Assembly: GCF_004214835.1 (NCBI RefSeq)
Contig: NZ_PIQJ01000001.1
Span: 558,001-622,000 of the forward strand
From: Pseudidiomarina tainanensis
GTDB taxonomy: Bacteria; Pseudomonadota; Gammaproteobacteria; Enterobacterales; Alteromonadaceae
Reading direction: 5' to 3'
Length of the DNA: 64,000 nucleotides
Part shown: in pieces, positions 48,231 through 58,978 of the stretch
Layout: the number at the start of each line of letters is the position of its first letter
Numbering within the stretch: the stretch's first letter is position 1
Made by a program: the position numbers and the translations under genes
The notes under the pieces: model-generated
Told to the model about the DNA's origin: nothing
Database searches by the model: none
Seen by the model: only the letters and a program-made list of their open reading frames with translations

Positions 48231-49390
48231 GAGCTTATGTCAAAGGAGCTTTCTTTCGTACACAGCAAGCTATTGTTTTGTTTAGCTTTTATTTTTATAA
48301 ATTATTTTTTCCATACTCACTTCAGAGAAAATGGGTGATAGCAGGCGCTGAGACAGCCAGCATGCTTTATAATTTAGCAAGTGCGCTTCCAAATAGCATC
48401 TCGGTTAACTTTGAGAAGAATAAGTATTATAAGTTTGAATATGATTATGATTTTTCAACCTCTAATCGGTTCAAAATTTTCAATCTTTTATTGGTTAGGC
48501 CTTGGCTATTGGGGAAGCTTGCTGCAGACCACAATAATTTTATTTATTTAGGCAGCTCGGGATTTTGTAGTTTCTACGATGATGGTCGTGAGTGGGAATT
48601 TAAATTTCTAAAATGCAAAAAAAAGACAATCGTTTGTTACTACGGGGGGAGTGAAATTCGTTCTTTTAAACTACTTAATGAATATGCAGCAAAAAATGGA
48701 ATTGACGTTTTGACAACCTATCAAGCTATAACGAATCCAGCATTAGCTAGTCCGAAGGCTGAGTGTAGACGTTATAAACTTGCTTTAGCTTCTGATAAAT
48801 ATGCAGACTTTATATTCAATCCACCCATGGATCAGATGTCATATATGACAAGTGAAACGCTTCCTTGTCAGTATTTTGTAGATAAAAATTTATTCAGCCT
48901 CAATCTTGGTAAGTATGTAGGTACTTTTAAGCCAGTTATTGTGCATGGTCCATCTTCGCCCTTAATCAAAGGGACGCCTTTAGTAAGAGCGGCAATTAAA
49001 AAGTTACAGCAAGAGGGATATGAGTTTGAGTATCGTGAATTAATAAATGTTCCACATCAAGTAATCTTAGATAACTTAAAGCAAGCACATATCGTTTTAA
49101 ATGAATTCTATGCATTTATGCCCGGAGTCTTTACTATGGAAGCCTTGGCAAACTCATGTGCTGTGTTGACTTCGGCAGACCCTGAGATAGAAACAACTTT
49201 ATCTGAAAATGTAACCGAGGCATGGATGGTAACTCCATATTGGCTTGTGTACGATCATTTAAAGAAGTTATTAGATGAACCGAGTCTACAGAAGAAGTAT
49301 GCAGAAGCCGGATATCTGTGGGCAATTAATAATGTAGCTGACGATGTGGCATATGAAAGGTTCGCAAAACTCATTTCAGAAGCGCGATAA
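48227..49390 (+). CDS. Glycosyltransferase-like protein (GT-B fold probable)
   Basis: The 387-residue protein lacks a signal and looks like a GT-B transferase: an N-terminal domain with YLGSSGF and YYGGSEIRSF, and a C-terminal nucleotide-sugar region with VHGPSSPLIKGTPLVRAAI and VLNEFYAFMPGVFTMEALAN. This fits an assembler of the repeat unit. Donor and acceptor cannot be told from sequence. It overlaps hisF by 4 bp. Confidence 0.72.
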   Translation: MRAYVKGAFFRTQQAIVLFSFYFYKLFFPYSLQRKWVIAGAETASMLYNLASALPNSISVNFEKNKYYKFEYDYDFSTSNRFKIFNLLLVRPWLLGKLAADHNNFIYLGSSGFCSFYDDGREWEFKFLKCKKKTIVCYYGGSEIRSFKLLNEYAAKNGIDVLTTYQAITNPALASPKAECRRYKLALASDKYADFIFNPPMDQMSYMTSETLPCQYFVDKNLFSLNLGKYVGTFKPVIVHGPSSPLIKGTPLVRAAIKKLQQEGYEFEYRELINVPHQVILDNLKQAHIVLNEFYAFMPGVFTMEALANSCAVLTSADPEIETTLSENVTEAWMVTPYWLVYDHLKKLLDEPSLQKKYAEAGYLWAINNVADDVAYERFAKLISEAR

Positions 49391-49392
49391 TA

Positions 49393-50661
49393 ATGAGTAG
49401 TGGAATTATTAAGAAATTCTTCTCCGATTCTATGCTCTTTGTATTCGCAATTGTCTTTACAAAAGGCATTGGGCTTTTAATGCTACCAATATATGTTTCG
49501 TATTTAACTAAAACGGAACTTGGCATGTATGATTATATAATCGCTGTTGGCAGTTTTATTACAGTGATCGTAGCGTTGGAAATCTCGCAAAGTGTTATCA
49601 GATTTGGAGCGGAAAGTAGTCACGATAAGGATATTCAGCGGCTTTATATATCTCACGGTTTTTGGTTCACGATAATTTGTTATCTTGTCTTTCTATCGGT
49701 AGCACTTCTTTTTTTAGATGAGGTAAGTCTGTTCTTAACTGATTCAAAAGATAATCTGATGCTAACGTTATTAGCATTACTAGCTTTTTTTACAGCGGCT
49801 CTCAGCTATCTAAGTAATGTTATTTTTAGATCACAACTAAAATCGAAATTAGCGGCATATTCGTCATTTTTAAATGCTTCTGTTGTAGCAACTACCACCA
49901 TATTAGTGTTCAAGTTTTTTGATTTTGGAGTTTATGGCGTTTTCGCAAGTCTGATAATTGGTCAGTCAATAGTTAGTACTTTGTGTTTTTATCTCATCCG
50001 AGATAGTTTAACTTTTAAGTTTCAACCCAAGATACTGCTTGAAATGTTAAAGTTCTCATCACCGCTGGTGGTTTCAAGTATTAGCGTTATCACACTAACA
50101 ATGGTTGATAGAATCGTGATTCGACATTACATGTCATACGATGATGTAGCAATTTATGGAGTAGCGGCAAAGTTTGCATCCGTAATGGTGTTGATTACTA
50201 TTGGTTTTCAGACTGCGCTATCGCCACTAATTTATGCGAATAGCAAGAACGAACATCTTAAGAAGGACCTGCAGAAGCTATTTGTGTTATTTGTATTTTG
50301 TGGTGTGATTGTGTATTTAGCGATAAATCTTCTATCTGAATTTGCGGTTGCTTTGGTTGCTGGCAAAGAATATAACGAGTCTGCTGCATTAGTACCGATA
50401 TTGAGTGTATCTGTTCTCATTCACGCAGGTTATATATTTTTCCCGGGATTGGTGCTCTCCAAAAGAACAGTTATTTTAGCCTTCATAAATATATTATCAG
50501 GGATATTAAATTTGATATTGAACATATTTTTAATTCAAAAAATGGGTGTATTAGGAGCTGCTTACGCTACATTGATTTCATCGTTTGTTTATTTCGCTTT
50601 GAATGCTATGTTTTCAGAACGATACTTTCCTATCTTTATGAATTCTTATCGGAAATCATAA
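49393..50661 (+). CDS. wzx: Polysaccharide flippase (Wzx)
   Basis: The 422-residue protein has about 12-14 hydrophobic segments from the N-terminus (FVFAIVFTKGIGLLMLPIYV) to the C-terminus, typical of the MATE/MVF-like polysaccharide transporter family. It would flip undecaprenyl-linked repeat units across the inner membrane. It is followed by a gap of 1.1 kb without genes. Confidence 0.88.
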   Translation: MSSGIIKKFFSDSMLFVFAIVFTKGIGLLMLPIYVSYLTKTELGMYDYIIAVGSFITVIVALEISQSVIRFGAESSHDKDIQRLYISHGFWFTIICYLVFLSVALLFLDEVSLFLTDSKDNLMLTLLALLAFFTAALSYLSNVIFRSQLKSKLAAYSSFLNASVVATTTILVFKFFDFGVYGVFASLIIGQSIVSTLCFYLIRDSLTFKFQPKILLEMLKFSSPLVVSSISVITLTMVDRIVIRHYMSYDDVAIYGVAAKFASVMVLITIGFQTALSPLIYANSKNEHLKKDLQKLFVLFVFCGVIVYLAINLLSEFAVALVAGKEYNESAALVPILSVSVLIHAGYIFFPGLVLSKRTVILAFINILSGILNLILNIFLIQKMGVLGAAYATLISSFVYFALNAMFSERYFPIFMNSYRKS

Positions 50662-51793
50662 CTAAAATACTAACAATAAGGTCTAGGCCAATAGAAATTG
50701 TTAGCTACTCAAATGTTGTAGGTTAAGTTTTCAAATAGCAGATGAATTATAAAATGAATAGTTGATAATAGCTCGAGGTATTAGGTTTTGATATTTAATT
50801 GCTTGTCTCGTTAAAATATCTTGTGGGGAAAATAGAAAATGTGGGGTTTCTCTTTGGAATAGGGCAATAGACACCAAATTAATATGTAATCTAATAAGAA
50901 CGCATTTGACTGATTTGGCTTATGAGCAATAAAAAATTAGCCCCAAAAGTATTACAGAGAACTTCTAGATGAAAATAAATCGTATTGTTGATTACGCATT
51001 ATAGAAAACAGAATCTTAAACGACTACCTATGAGTTTTGGAACTACCAGGCCACTAGTAGTCCGTAACGAAAATATATACAATTTACTTGTGTTTTATAA
51101 TCGTGATAGTGACCAGCTGCTATACGAGCTCTAGCGTTAATCAATCTAGATAATACTAGAAGCCGAATAGAAAGATCTTAAACTGTCAAAATGGTTAGCC
51201 TGCGTCGATAAAAATGTTAGTCGAGTTAAATCGGGAAATAAACCCGATTAAATGTAGGTACGAAATTTAACAAAGGTAAATCCATTAAGTGTCAATTTTA
51301 GTTGCTAATTTATAAGAAAAGATTCAAAGCTAGATTGGTCGATTCTACCGCAGGAGGCTTCAGAGTAATTTCAAACGGATAGAGAGCGTTACATAATGTG
51401 TGCGCATTTATTTTAAAGGGGGCGTTTAGAAGAAAGACCTTAAAACCCCATATCAACCTCGCCAAACTTTATAATTTTTGGAAGTAAAGTGAATATCTAA
51501 ATGGTCTATTTCACTAGCATCATTTCTAATGAAGTTATTTGTAGAGTTTGCGGCTGAGCCTCCTTGATCTAAAAAAGTAACTTTTAACTCTGAAATCAAT
51601 GAAATTTATTCTATCCTCGTCCACGAGGATGTATTCACAAAATGTGAAGCACTATGATTGATTAGAAAGTGTTGCTGTTAATATTGAATTCAAGCGAGGA
51701 TTATGTGGATACCGTAAAAAGGTATGCCAGAAGCGATACACATCTGGATCAATAAAGTATATGTATAGTTTATATTTTTATTAGGTAAATAAA
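50662..51793. other. 1.1-kb gene-free AT-rich stretch in the capsule locus
   Basis: I find no open frame of useful length on either strand, no RNA gene, no repeat of families A-D and no insertion-sequence ends. The base composition resembles the coding part of the cluster. It is probably the remains of a decayed gene, but no protein motif is recognisable. Confidence 0.55.
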
Positions 51794-52324
51794 ATGAAGA
51801 TTTTTTTAATTCCGGTGGTCTATTTTTTCGTTCTAATTTCACGTTACTCAAAATTTATTAACGTAAGTATATTAGTATCTAAGATTCCCTTCACATTAGG
51901 AAGTGCTATTCGATATGAATTTTATAAACGTACTTTAGACTCGGTTGGAGAGGGTGTTCTATTCTCTTACGGTGTAATATTTAGCCACAAGAATATTAAA
52001 ATTGGCAGCAACGTTCGATTTGGTCCTTACAATACTGTTGGCTTAGTCGATTTCTCAGATAATATCTTGATAGGCCAGTATTGTCATTTTCTAAGTGGTA
52101 AAAATCAACATGGATTTAGCAGTAAAGATACTCCTATCAATCAGCAGCCGGGGGTTCTGAGAAAAATAACAATTGCAAATGACGTTTGGATAGGGACAGG
52201 CAGTATAATAATGGAATCCATAGCTACAGGAACTGTTGTTGGCGCGGGAAGCGTTATATCTAAAAAATTCGATAGCTATACCATAGTTGCTGGCAATCCA
52301 GCACGAAAGGTGCGGGAAAGGTAA
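51794..52324 (+). CDS. Hexapeptide-repeat acetyltransferase (Maa/CapG-like)
   Basis: The 176-residue protein has a hydrophobic N-terminus (IFLIPVVYFFVLISRY) and left-handed beta-helix repeats (IKIGSNVRFGPYNTVGLV, ITIANDVWIGTGSIIMES, GAGSVISKKF) ending with VAGNPARKVRE, typical of sugar O-acetyltransferases. It is isolated between two gene-free gaps, so it may have been acquired separately from its neighbours. Confidence 0.78.
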   Translation: MKIFLIPVVYFFVLISRYSKFINVSILVSKIPFTLGSAIRYEFYKRTLDSVGEGVLFSYGVIFSHKNIKIGSNVRFGPYNTVGLVDFSDNILIGQYCHFLSGKNQHGFSSKDTPINQQPGVLRKITIANDVWIGTGSIIMESIATGTVVGAGSVISKKFDSYTIVAGNPARKVRER

Positions 52325-52895
52325 TCATAGATTGCATTCCTATTTATGAATAGGCTTCTCAGAAACTATTTTGAACCTGTATCGCGCTTTATCGATTAGA
52401 CCGCAAAAATTCTATTGGATTATTCCGAAAAGCTGGAGAGAAAAGGTCATATAAATACTATTTACAAGGCCAACTCTTAATCAAGCCTATAATAACCATG
52501 TTGAGTGATTTCACGCAATAGATAGTCCTGATTGGTTCGATTTACACCTAGTGTAAACGCAGAATATGCATAAAATATTTCTAATCATTGGCGTTTTGGC
52601 TGTTTAAGGTAACAAAACATTTAATACTCTCTTTGAGAGTATTTTTTCCAAAAAATTAACGCGAGCAATTCATTCCGAGAACCTCCCAAACTAAAAATCA
52701 AAGGATGAAACTATTCTGCACGGCGCCGCACAAAAAATTAGAGAAAGCCCCAAAAACTTTGATCTTGAATCTTCTAAATGAATAGGATTTATCCATAAAA
52801 ATCAGAACTTAACGATATATCAGTTGTTGAGGTGCGTTCCGATACAATGATTTCACTGAACGTTGCTTTCATTATCTGACTAAAGGAAAGATGCC
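52325..52895. other. 570-bp gene-free stretch before wzy
   Basis: No open frame, repeat or RNA gene is evident. An AAAGGA ribosome-binding site for the next gene is at its right end. It may be decayed coding sequence like the larger gap upstream. Confidence 0.5.
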
Positions 52896-54095
52896 TTGGT
52901 TATGTTGAGAATACGTAGTTATTCCATTTTGAAACTTTTACTTCTGGTCGTCATTTTGTCACCGGCAAAGGATATTCTTGAGTTTTATGCAGTTCTTTTT
53001 TTACTCGTGGTTTTTACAATCGGGCTTTATGGGGTATCCGTTACTCGCTTCGATGTTTATTGTTTGTTAGTGTTCTTTTTAGTGTTGTTTTTGTTATTCA
53101 TTTTTAGATATTTTATTATAGGAATCGAAAATTTCGATTATCGAGATATTTTGGAGTACGGTCGAGTATTCTTCCTTGTAATTATATATATTTCAGTAAA
53201 AAAAATCCGACTAAACCTATCTGATTTAATTCTAATTTTAAAAGTTTATCTGTTAACGGATTTTGTTCTAAGCTCATTTCAATTTTTCGATGTCGGCGGG
53301 CGATTAATTGATCTTGCTACAGATCTTTATTCGACTCGTTCACACGTCGAAAATGCACTCTATATATCGCGTCGATCACTCGGACTTAGCCCAGACCCAG
53401 GGACTCATGGATTGATGGTTTTATTTATAACCATCATTTTGTCGGTAAATTATTTCTTTCAATTAAATAGCCACCGTTCGAATGACTTGATTTATATTTT
53501 AATTGGTTACGTAACAATTTTAATGAGTCAATCGCAGACTGCGTTTGTTGGATTGTTATTTTTTGTTTTCACTTTGATTTTCACTCTCTTTTACTACAGA
53601 AATTACTTGATATCTAGAAGGCGTGCAGTTCTTTTTTTATGCTTACTTGTTCTATTGGCTGCGTGTGTGATTATTATGTTCAGCAACGAGTTACGATATT
53701 TGTTTACACTTTTTTCGCAAGGCCTAGAAAGAAGCTCCTATCAGGCACGCGGTGAGAAAACTATTTACATATGGCATTTGATGTCGGAGAGTCCTTTAGG
53801 TTTAATTAGTGGGTATGGTAAAGAGTTTTTCGGGAACTACTCAAGAGCGATGGATAACGAGCATTTATATATACTTGCTGTTTGGGGGCTTGTCATATAT
53901 TCCATTTTTGCTATCTCTTTACTTTTTTCTATTTTACGCTATTTCAAACGAGAGAATAGCATATCTTTGTTTTTCACTTTGCCATTTATAATCGGTATTC
54001 CTTTGGCGTGGCCGTCCTCTTACTACTTGGTGCCGAAAATATCACTACTATTGGTAATTTTTTATACACATTACCGTCAGGAACGAAATTTGTGA
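52896..54095 (+). CDS. wzy: O-antigen/capsule polymerase (Wzy-like)
   Basis: The 399-residue membrane protein has about ten hydrophobic segments and a large loop (about 270-320, with the RGEKTIYIWHLMSESPLGLISG motif typical of Wzy/WaaL). It would polymerise repeat units in the periplasm. The TTG at 52896 has an AAAGGA site 8 bp upstream; an ATG at 52902 in the same frame is possible. Family sequence conservation is low, so the call rests on topology and position. Confidence 0.82.
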   Translation: MVMLRIRSYSILKLLLLVVILSPAKDILEFYAVLFLLVVFTIGLYGVSVTRFDVYCLLVFFLVLFLLFIFRYFIIGIENFDYRDILEYGRVFFLVIIYISVKKIRLNLSDLILILKVYLLTDFVLSSFQFFDVGGRLIDLATDLYSTRSHVENALYISRRSLGLSPDPGTHGLMVLFITIILSVNYFFQLNSHRSNDLIYILIGYVTILMSQSQTAFVGLLFFVFTLIFTLFYYRNYLISRRRAVLFLCLLVLLAACVIIMFSNELRYLFTLFSQGLERSSYQARGEKTIYIWHLMSESPLGLISGYGKEFFGNYSRAMDNEHLYILAVWGLVIYSIFAISLLFSILRYFKRENSISLFFTLPFIIGIPLAWPSSYYLVPKISLLLVIFYTHYRQERNL

Positions 54096-54179
54096 TGACG
54101 GATTTAAATTTTTTATGATTATTATTTTAAATAATCCCAATTTTTATTGATTTAATTTATTTTTTAGGTTTAATTTTAA

Positions 54180-55034
54180 ATGGAAATAAAATTTCATATT
54201 GATGAAAGAATGGCGGGAAAACCATCGTACTCAAGATTGTTATCTTTCAAGAATTATTTTGAGGAGTTAGAAAGTACACGAAATTTATCCTTAAACCAGA
54301 AAATTTTTGTATCTATGCCACCATTTCGGAACTTTTATAAGTTTTTTTGCCTTAGAAAACGAATCATTCTTGACATTCGTGACGGTTGGTCGATTGCTCA
54401 GGCGACAGGTTATGGAGGTAATGTTAGAAGAAAACCAATAAAAGCTTGGGTAAGTAGAAAAGTAGAATGGTTTCTTATTCAACGGTCCTATTTAACGATT
54501 ACTTGTACACCGGGCTTACAAAGGCATCTAGAGAGTGTTTCTGGTAGGAATATAATTATGATTCCAAATGGTATTTCTGATGAACGTATTAATCTGATAA
54601 AAAGACTTAAAAAGTCAAAGATCACCGCACATGGCAACTCTATTCGTAAAAGGCTTACGTTTGTGTGTGCAGGTCAATTTTCCGAATATGGGGTTAATAA
54701 AGTAAAGAAATTATTAAAAGTCATTTCGGAACGTTATGGAGATCAACCGAATTTAGTGAGATTGATAGGAGCTGATCCTAAAAGAAACGATTGGTTAGTG
54801 AACTATTATAAAAATTTAACTAATGGCTTTGGAGAAGTAGATATTCTTCCTAGAATGGAAGAGGAAGAAATGTATCAACATATGCTAGATGCGGATTACG
54901 GTTTAACAATTATTCGTGACCCGGACTACGACTTTGGGACTAAAGTTTATGATTACATAGCCCTAGGTCTCCCCTACGCAAAAGTCACGCCCATCACGTC
55001 GAGTGATTCGAGGCTGTTGTTCGGGTCAACGTAA
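54180..55034 (+). pseudogene. Glycosyltransferase, 3' truncated at a rearrangement junction
   Basis: The first 265 residues read as a GT-B glycosyltransferase (VPNG-like IPNGISDERINLI, FVCAGQFSEYG, LPRMEEEEMYQHMLDADYG, GTKVYDYIALGLP). From about 54972 the frame passes into the antisense of the neighbouring porin, and the last 20 codons are unrelated to any transferase. GT-B proteins normally continue another 60-100 residues past this point, so the C-terminal helices are missing. The product is probably inactive unless the sequence is an assembly artefact. Confidence 0.75.
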
Positions 55035-55921
55035 CCACCGTTGAAGGTATTTAAGCCCATGTAACGGCCGATACCTGAGCCTGCGGTGAAACTTGCACGG
55101 ATGTCGTTGCCGTTATCAAACGCTAATTTACCACCTAAGGTGACGCCGTAGCCGGTTGCGGTTTCGTCGCTACCATCGCTGTCGATGTCGTACGCTAATT
55201 GACGTACTAAACCGGCCACGCTGTAGCTGAAGTTACCGCTTTTGCCTTTATACTTGGCGGTGAAGTCTGGCATGATGCCTTCGCTGGTAGCGGCACGCGA
55301 TACGGCGCCCGTGTCTGGGTTCACCAAGCTCACTGTGGTTTCTGGGTTTTCAATTGAGAAGCTCCAAGCGCCGCTGGTGTAGCGAACTTGCGGTTGACGC
55401 ATGAACACCATACCGTCGGTTGCACCTACGAAATCAACAGATTCTGGCAAGATGCTTAAGTCTTGGAAGTTTGACCAAGCCTGACCAATCAACCAGTTTT
55501 TGTATTGCAGGTAGGCTTGACGTAAGCGTGGTGCGTAAGAGTTGGTGATACGCTCATCGCCACTTGGCACTGTCATGAAATCGATCTCGATACGGCCGCT
55601 GATGTCTTCGCCGTTCTCAAGCTTTTGCTTCACGTCGAAGAAGAAGCGTGATTGGCGCGCATGGAAATCGGTTACGGCGTCATCGCCTTGACCGCCCACT
55701 GGCGTTAAGCTAGGAATATAGAACTGGCGACCGATGTTTTTGTCGGTACCGGCGCCGGCTGAACCGTCACCATAGTCAGAGATCATGGCATCGAGTTTGA
55801 CATAACCGCTGAATGACCACTCTGGGCCTTCTGCTGCGTGAGCCTTGGTGACTAAGCCGCCTGCTAAGCTGGCAAAAACTGCACTGGCAACTAGCGATTT
55901 GGTTAAAGTTTTGTGCAACAT
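54974..55921 (-). pseudogene. DcaP-like trimeric porin, 3' truncated
   Basis: The 315 residues begin with a signal peptide (VTKAHA-AE) and the DcaP-like N-terminus EWSFSGYVKLDAMISDYGDG. They continue with FYIPSLTPVGG, FHARQSRFFFDV, GRIEIDFM and FVGATDGMVFMRQPQVRYT. DcaP-family porins are usually about 390-420 residues, so roughly 80-100 C-terminal residues, including the final strand needed for outer-membrane insertion, are missing. The TAG stop lies exactly where the sequence changes to the tail of the glycosyltransferase. Start codon has AGGAG upstream. Confidence 0.78.
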
Positions 55922-55949
55922 TGCTGTGCTCCTGTTGTGAAAATCAAAG

Positions 55950-56223
55950 GCGATATTAGCTATTCGATATTTGATATTAGAACCGTAGGTGGCACCTACT
56001 CGGTCATATCGAACAGCAAATATACGTTGGGTTAAGCTTTTAACATGCAGGCGTAATTATCAATCTAGACTATGGTCTAATGGCTTGATCGAGCGCAATA
56101 ACTGAAGGTATAGGCATAAAAAACAAGAGCGATATTAGCTATTGGATATTGGATATTGGATATTAGCAAAAACCCAAAACAACTCTGGCTCTTCCAATAT
56201 CTAATATCCAATAGCTAATATCG
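55950..56223. repeat. Family D palindromic repeats upstream of acs
   Basis: A perfect 21-bp inverted repeat (56130-56150 and 56203-56223) based on GATATTAGCTATTGGATATT flanks tandem GGATATT units. A related partial copy lies at about 55950-55980. They occupy most of the 327-bp porin-acs gap; no other feature is obvious there besides the TAGGAGG ribosome-binding site of acs at its right end. Confidence 0.8.
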
Positions 56224-56248
56224 AATTTGCAGTTCATTAGGAGGTTTT

Positions 56249-58192
56249 ATGCAACATGACGTTTATAAAGTGCCGGCGGATGCCAAAGCGCGGGCACTCG
56301 TAACGAATGACGATTACTTAGCGATGTATGAGCAAAGCGTGAAAGATCCGGAAGGATTTTGGCGAGAGCAGGGGCAACGGATTAGCTGGTTTAGCCCGTA
56401 CTCAAAAGTGAAAAATACGAGCTTTGCGCCGGGTAATGTGAGCATAAAATGGTTTGAAGATGGCACCTTGAATGCGTGCTACAACTGCGTGGACCGCCAT
56501 CTGGCGGAGCGTGGTGATAAAACGGCGATTATTTGGGAAGGTGATGACCCAAGTGTTAGTGAAGAGATTAGCTATAAGCAGTTGCACCATGAGGTATCAC
56601 GCTTTGCCAATGGCTTGAAGAAGCTCGGCGTGCAAAAAGGTGACCGTGTGGCGATTTATATGCCGATGGTGCCTGAAGCTGCTTATGCGATGTTGGCCTG
56701 TGCGCGCATCGGTGCGGTGCATACGGTTATTTTTGGTGGTTTCTCGCCAAATGCGATTGCTGACCGTGTGAATGACTGCGGCGTGAAAGTGATTGTGACT
56801 GCCGACGAAGGTCGTCGCGGTGGTAAAACGACGCCATTGAAAGCGAATGTGGATGAAGCATTGCGCGGCGGTCGTTGTGCGACCGTTGAGAAGGTTGTGG
56901 TAGCGAAAGTCACGCATGGCGAAACCGAGTGGGATGACAGTCGCGATGTGGCGTGGGATCAACTGGTTAAAGACGTGCCGTCTGAATGTCAGCCGGAAGT
57001 GATGAACGCGGAAGACCCACTATTTATTTTGTACACCTCAGGCTCAACGGGTAAGCCGAAAGGCGTGTTGCATACTACCGGCGGCTACATGGTGTATGCG
57101 TCAATGACGCACGAGTTGGTGTTCGATTACCACGAAGATAATGTGTACTGGTGTGCAGCCGACGTGGGCTGGATTACGGGTCACAGTTATATTGTGTACG
57201 GTCCGCTTGCGAATGGCGCGACCACATTAATTTTTGAAGGCTTGCCAACGTATCCTGGCGTGGGTCGTATTGGTGAAGTTGTCGATAAGCACGGCGTTAA
57301 TATTCTTTACACTGCACCGACAGCGATTCGTGCTTTGATGGCGAAAGGTACCGCTGCGGCTGAAACCTCAACGCGTAAGTCATTGCGCACGTTGGGTTCA
57401 GTCGGTGAGCCAATTAACCCTGAGGCGTGGGAATGGTATTACAAAGTTATCGGTGAGAAGCGTTGTCCGATTGTCGATACCTGGTGGCAAACCGAAACTG
57501 GCGGCATCATGATCACGCCATTACCAGGTGCGACAGATTTGAAACCAGGTTCGGCGACTCGTCCGTTCTTTGGGGTGCAGCCTGCGTTGGTGGATGCTGA
57601 CGGTCAAGAACTTGACGGCGCGGTTGATGGGAACTTGGTGATCAAAGATTCATGGCCAGGCCAAGCGCGCACGCTGTGGGGCGATCATGAACGCTTTGAG
57701 CAAACCTATTTCTCGGCATACAAAAATGTGTACTTCACTGGTGATGGTGCGCGCCGCGATGAAGACGGTTACTTCTGGATCACGGGCCGTGTGGATGATG
57801 TATTGAACGTGTCAGGTCACCGCTTAGGTACGGCTGAGATTGAGTCGGTGTTGGTTGAACACACGAAGATTTCTGAAGCTGCGGTGGTGGGTTATCCGCA
57901 TGATGTGAAAGGTCAGGGCATTTATGTGTATGTGTCAGCGATGGCAGGTACCGAAATTACCGACGAGCTGACCAAAGAAGTGCGCGATTGGGTACGCAAA
58001 GAATTAAGCCCCATTGCAACGCCTGATTTTATTCATTGGACGCCAGATTTACCGAAAACGCGTTCAGGAAAAATCATGCGCCGTATTCTGCGTAAAATCG
58101 CCGCTAATGAGTTTGAAAATTTAGGCGATACCTCTACGCTTGCCGATCCGTCTGTGGTAGATTCGTTAATCGAAAATCGATTGAACAAATGA
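56249..58192 (+). CDS. acs: Acetyl-CoA synthetase
   Basis: The 647-residue enzyme makes acetyl-CoA from acetate, ATP and CoA. It shows the ANL motifs [33 protein letters not shown] and the acetylation-controlled Lys in [12 protein letters not shown] near-perfect TAGGAGG ribosome-binding site is present. A LuxR-type response regulator starts 8 bp after the stop, suggesting local regulation. Confidence 0.97.
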   Translation: MQHDVYKVPADAKARALVTNDDYLAMYEQSVKDPEGFWREQGQRISWFSPYSKVKNTSFAPGNVSIKWFEDGTLNACYNCVDRHLAERGDKTAIIWEGDDPSVSEEISYKQLHHEVSRFANGLKKLGVQKGDRVAIYMPMVPEAAYAMLACARIGAVHTVIFGGFSPNAIADRVNDCGVKVIVTADEGRRGGKTTPLKANVDEALRGGRCATVEKVVVAKVTHGETEWDDSRDVAWDQLVKDVPSECQPEVMNAEDPLFILYTSGSTGKPKGVLHTTGGYMVYASMTHELVFDYHEDNVYWCAADVGWITGHSYIVYGPLANGATTLIFEGLPTYPGVGRIGEVVDKHGVNILYTAPTAIRALMAKGTAAAETSTRKSLRTLGSVGEPINPEAWEWYYKVIGEKRCPIVDTWWQTETGGIMITPLPGATDLKPGSATRPFFGVQPALVDADGQELDGAVDGNLVIKDSWPGQARTLWGDHERFEQTYFSAYKNVYFTGDGARRDEDGYFWITGRVDDVLNVSGHRLGTAEIESVLVEHTKISEAAVVGYPHDVKGQGIYVYVSAMAGTEITDELTKEVRDWVRKELSPIATPDFIHWTPDLPKTRSGKIMRRILRKIAANEFENLGDTSTLADPSVVDSLIENRLNK

Positions 58193-58199
58193 CGGTGGC

Positions 58200-58847
58200 A
58201 TGGCCAAATTTTTAATTGCAGATGATCATCCTTTGTTTCGCGAGGCCCTGCAAGGGGCGCTCGCGAACCATTATCCTGAGCTTGAGTTGCGCGAGGCGGG
58301 CGATTTAGACGCAACCCTGGCGGGGCTTGCTGAGGACGATGATCTTGATTTGTTGTTATTAGATTTGCACATGCCGGGCAGCGGCGATTTGTATGGGTTG
58401 ATTCGTATTCGCGAAGATTTCCCATTACTTCCCGTTGCCATCATCTCCGGCTCTGAAGACCCAGCGGTAGTGGCCAAATGTATTGGTTTTGGCGCGCTGG
58501 GCTTTATTCCTAAATCGTTATCGTCAGCGAAGATTGCCGAAGCCATCGACGTGATTCTGCAAGGCGACACTTGGGTGCCTGAAGAAATGCGTGGGCGCTT
58601 AGATAACATCTCCGATGAAGACCAAGAATTAGCGAAAAAAGTCGCTGATCTCACCCCCCAACAATATCGCGTGTTGTATTTGTTGCATGAAGGTTTGCTG
58701 AATAAGCAAATTGCCTATCAACTCAACATCACCGAAGCCACAGTGAAAGCGCACATCACAGCGATTTTCCGTAAACTAGGTGTATACAGCCGTACGCAAG
58801 CCGTCCTCTTGGCTGAGCGTCTACAACTCGAACCTAATCCCACCTGA
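58200..58847 (+). CDS. LuxR-family response regulator adjacent to acs
   Basis: The 215-residue regulator has a receiver domain (FLIADDHPLFREAL, phosphoacceptor Asp in LLLLDLHMPG near residue 60, Lys in GFIPKSL) and a C-terminal LuxR helix-turn-helix (LTPQQYRVLYLLHEGLLNKQ; TEATVKAHITAIFRKL). Similar regulators next to acs control acetate/ethanol metabolism in Pseudomonas (ErdR/ActR-like). A partner kinase is not in the window. Confidence 0.88.
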   Translation: MAKFLIADDHPLFREALQGALANHYPELELREAGDLDATLAGLAEDDDLDLLLLDLHMPGSGDLYGLIRIREDFPLLPVAIISGSEDPAVVAKCIGFGALGFIPKSLSSAKIAEAIDVILQGDTWVPEEMRGRLDNISDEDQELAKKVADLTPQQYRVLYLLHEGLLNKQIAYQLNITEATVKAHITAIFRKLGVYSRTQAVLLAERLQLEPNPT

Positions 58848-58858
58848 TTTGTTAAACC

Positions 58859-58877
58859 TTGTTACAATTTGTTACAA
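58859..58877. promoter_or_regulatory. Tandem TTGTTACAA repeat upstream of the GlyGly-CTERM-like gene
   Basis: Two adjacent copies of TTGTTACAA (58859-58867 and, with one extra T, 58868-58877) lie about 100 bp before the next gene. They may be a direct-repeat binding site; the factor is unknown. Confidence 0.3.
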
Positions 58878-58978
58878 AAATTGTTCATTAACTGTGTATT
58901 TATTAATCGTGTGTCAGTAAGTTCTTAATTTACGGCAGGAAATGTCGTACAAACACAACTAAAAATTAAGGACGATTT

